Below are positions 5,917-6,555 of a stretch of 6,555 nucleotides of DNA, in pieces (position 1 is the first letter of the stretch; each line of letters opens with the position of its first letter). The DNA is taken from NCBI GenBank assembly GCA_036639875.1, contig JAVWHX010000087.1, positions 1-6,555 of the forward strand. The letters run 5' to 3'. The position numbers and the translations under genes were made by a program. The stretch is from JAVWHX01 sp036639875 (GTDB taxonomy: Bacteria; Bacillota_I; Bacilli_A; Erysipelotrichales; Coprobacillaceae). A model generated the notes under the pieces. It did not search any database and had not been told where the DNA came from. It saw only the letters and a program-made list of their open reading frames with translations.

Positions 5917-5945
5917 ATTATATACCAAACCATTATTTTTGTTAA
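5917..5945 (-). promoter_or_regulatory. Sigma-A promoter of the EIIB gene
   Basis: TTAACA (-35, 5945-5940), a 17-base spacer and a perfect TATAAT (-10, 5922-5917) lie on the minus strand between the engB stop and the EIIB start. The predicted transcription start near 5910 gives a leader of about 20 bases. I see no terminator after engB, so read-through from engB could also contribute. Confidence 0.8.
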
Positions 5946-5949
5946 TAAA

Positions 5950-6540
5950 TTATTTTTGGCATAAATCAATAATAGCGTCCCAAACATCATCAATACCTAC
6001 TTTATTTAAGCTAGAAAATCTAACAAAACGATCATTGACATTAAACCCTAATGTTTCTTTAATCATTTTTTCATTCTTTTTTAAATCATTTCTTTTGATT
6101 TTGTCTTCTTTTGTAGCAACAACAATCACTGGAATATGATAATGTTTTGCATAAGTATACATTTCACGATCATCACGTGTTGGTTTATGACGATAATCAA
6201 CAATCAATACCAAACCTTTTAAAGTTTCTCGATCACTTAAATAAGTATCAATCATATCACCAAAACTTTCCTTGATCTTCACATTCACTTTTGCATAACC
6301 ATATCCTGGTACATCGACAAGTCTTAACTCATCATTAATATTAAAGAAGTTTAATGTTCTTGTTTTACCAGGTGTCCCCGAAACCTTAGCAAGTTTACCA
6401 TAATTGGTAATAGCGTTAATCATGCTTGATTTACCAACATTACTTCTACCAGCTAAACATATTTCTGGTAAATCAGCTTCTGGCCATTGTGATTTCCATG
6501 CTGCACATAATACAAACTCAGCTTTATTTACTTTATACAT
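5950..6540 (-). CDS. engB: Ribosome biogenesis GTP-binding protein EngB/YsxC
   Basis: This essential TRAFAC-class GTPase takes part in late 50S subunit assembly in the cytoplasm. Its 196 residues are full length for the family. The G motifs are in order: G1 GRSNVGKSS (31-39), G2 region GTPGKTRTLNFF (55-66), G3 DVPGYGYA (76-83), G4 TKEDK (143-147) and G5 FSSLN (175-179). All key residues are present. The start ATG 6540 is preceded by GAGGAGGG five bases upstream, at the very right edge of the window. Its own promoter must be outside, where lon or clpX is the usual neighbour (family knowledge). In Bacillus it precedes the hem genes and spoVID; here an EIIB gene intervenes instead. Confidence 0.97.
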   Translation of the reverse strand: MYKVNKAEFVLCAAWKSQWPEADLPEICLAGRSNVGKSSMINAITNYGKLAKVSGTPGKTRTLNFFNINDELRLVDVPGYGYAKVNVKIKESFGDMIDTYLSDRETLKGLVLIVDYRHKPTRDDREMYTYAKHYHIPVIVVATKEDKIKRNDLKKNEKMIKETLGFNVNDRFVRFSSLNKVGIDDVWDAIIDLCQK

Positions 6541-6555
6541 AAATGCCCTCCTCTT

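Noticed and set aside
5890..5928. Longer EIIB start at 5928 giving 114 residues
   Set aside because: The extra codons run through the -10 box (5922-5917) and the ribosome binding site of the gene. EIIB proteins of this family begin a few residues before the phosphocysteine loop, as with ATG 5889.

Overview
The window is strongly AT-rich, and every gene I can support lies on the minus strand. Low GC, strong AGGAGG-type ribosome binding sites, a T-box riboswitch and two spore-coat/morphogenesis genes (SpoVID-like and YsxE/CotS-like) point to an endospore-forming Bacillota. I infer a gut member of the Erysipelotrichia (Coprobacillus/Thomasclavelia-like) from overall character, but nothing in the window proves the genus.

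Layout in the direction of transcription, from right to left. (1) engB/ysxC, a ribosome-assembly GTPase (6540-5950). (2) A lone PTS lactose/cellobiose-type EIIB gene (5889-5584) with its own sigma-A-like promoter and an intrinsic terminator that overlaps its stop codon. (3) A two-gene sporulation unit: a clear sigma-E-type promoter, a SpoVID-like LysM protein (5516-4848), then a YsxE/CotS-like degenerate kinase (4851-3946) joined by an ATGA overlap. (4) A sigma-A promoter placed right after the ysxE stop, a complete T-box leader (about 3910-3691) with specifier, stem III, antiterminator and terminator, then a membrane-anchored protein of unknown function (3676-2996) overlapping valS (3015-397), which ends in a strong intrinsic terminator. 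(5) A short gene missed by ordinary ORF length cut-offs (297-133), encoding a 54-residue peptide with a textbook double-glycine (bacteriocin/ComC-type) leader and its own hairpin terminator. (6) A non-coding left edge (1-108) that carries a second sigma-E-like promoter pointing out of the window.

The order engB ... spoVID - ysxE - ... valS matches, from my knowledge, the Bacillus subtilis order ysxC - hemAXCDBL - spoVID - ysxE - valS - folC. Here the heme genes are absent and an EIIB gene sits in their place, an extra membrane-protein gene has entered the T-box unit, and the double-glycine peptide gene lies where folC would be expected. The region is therefore mostly housekeeping and sporulation genes on a conserved backbone. 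The main candidates for something new are the double-glycine peptide and the unknown protein sharing the valS T-box.
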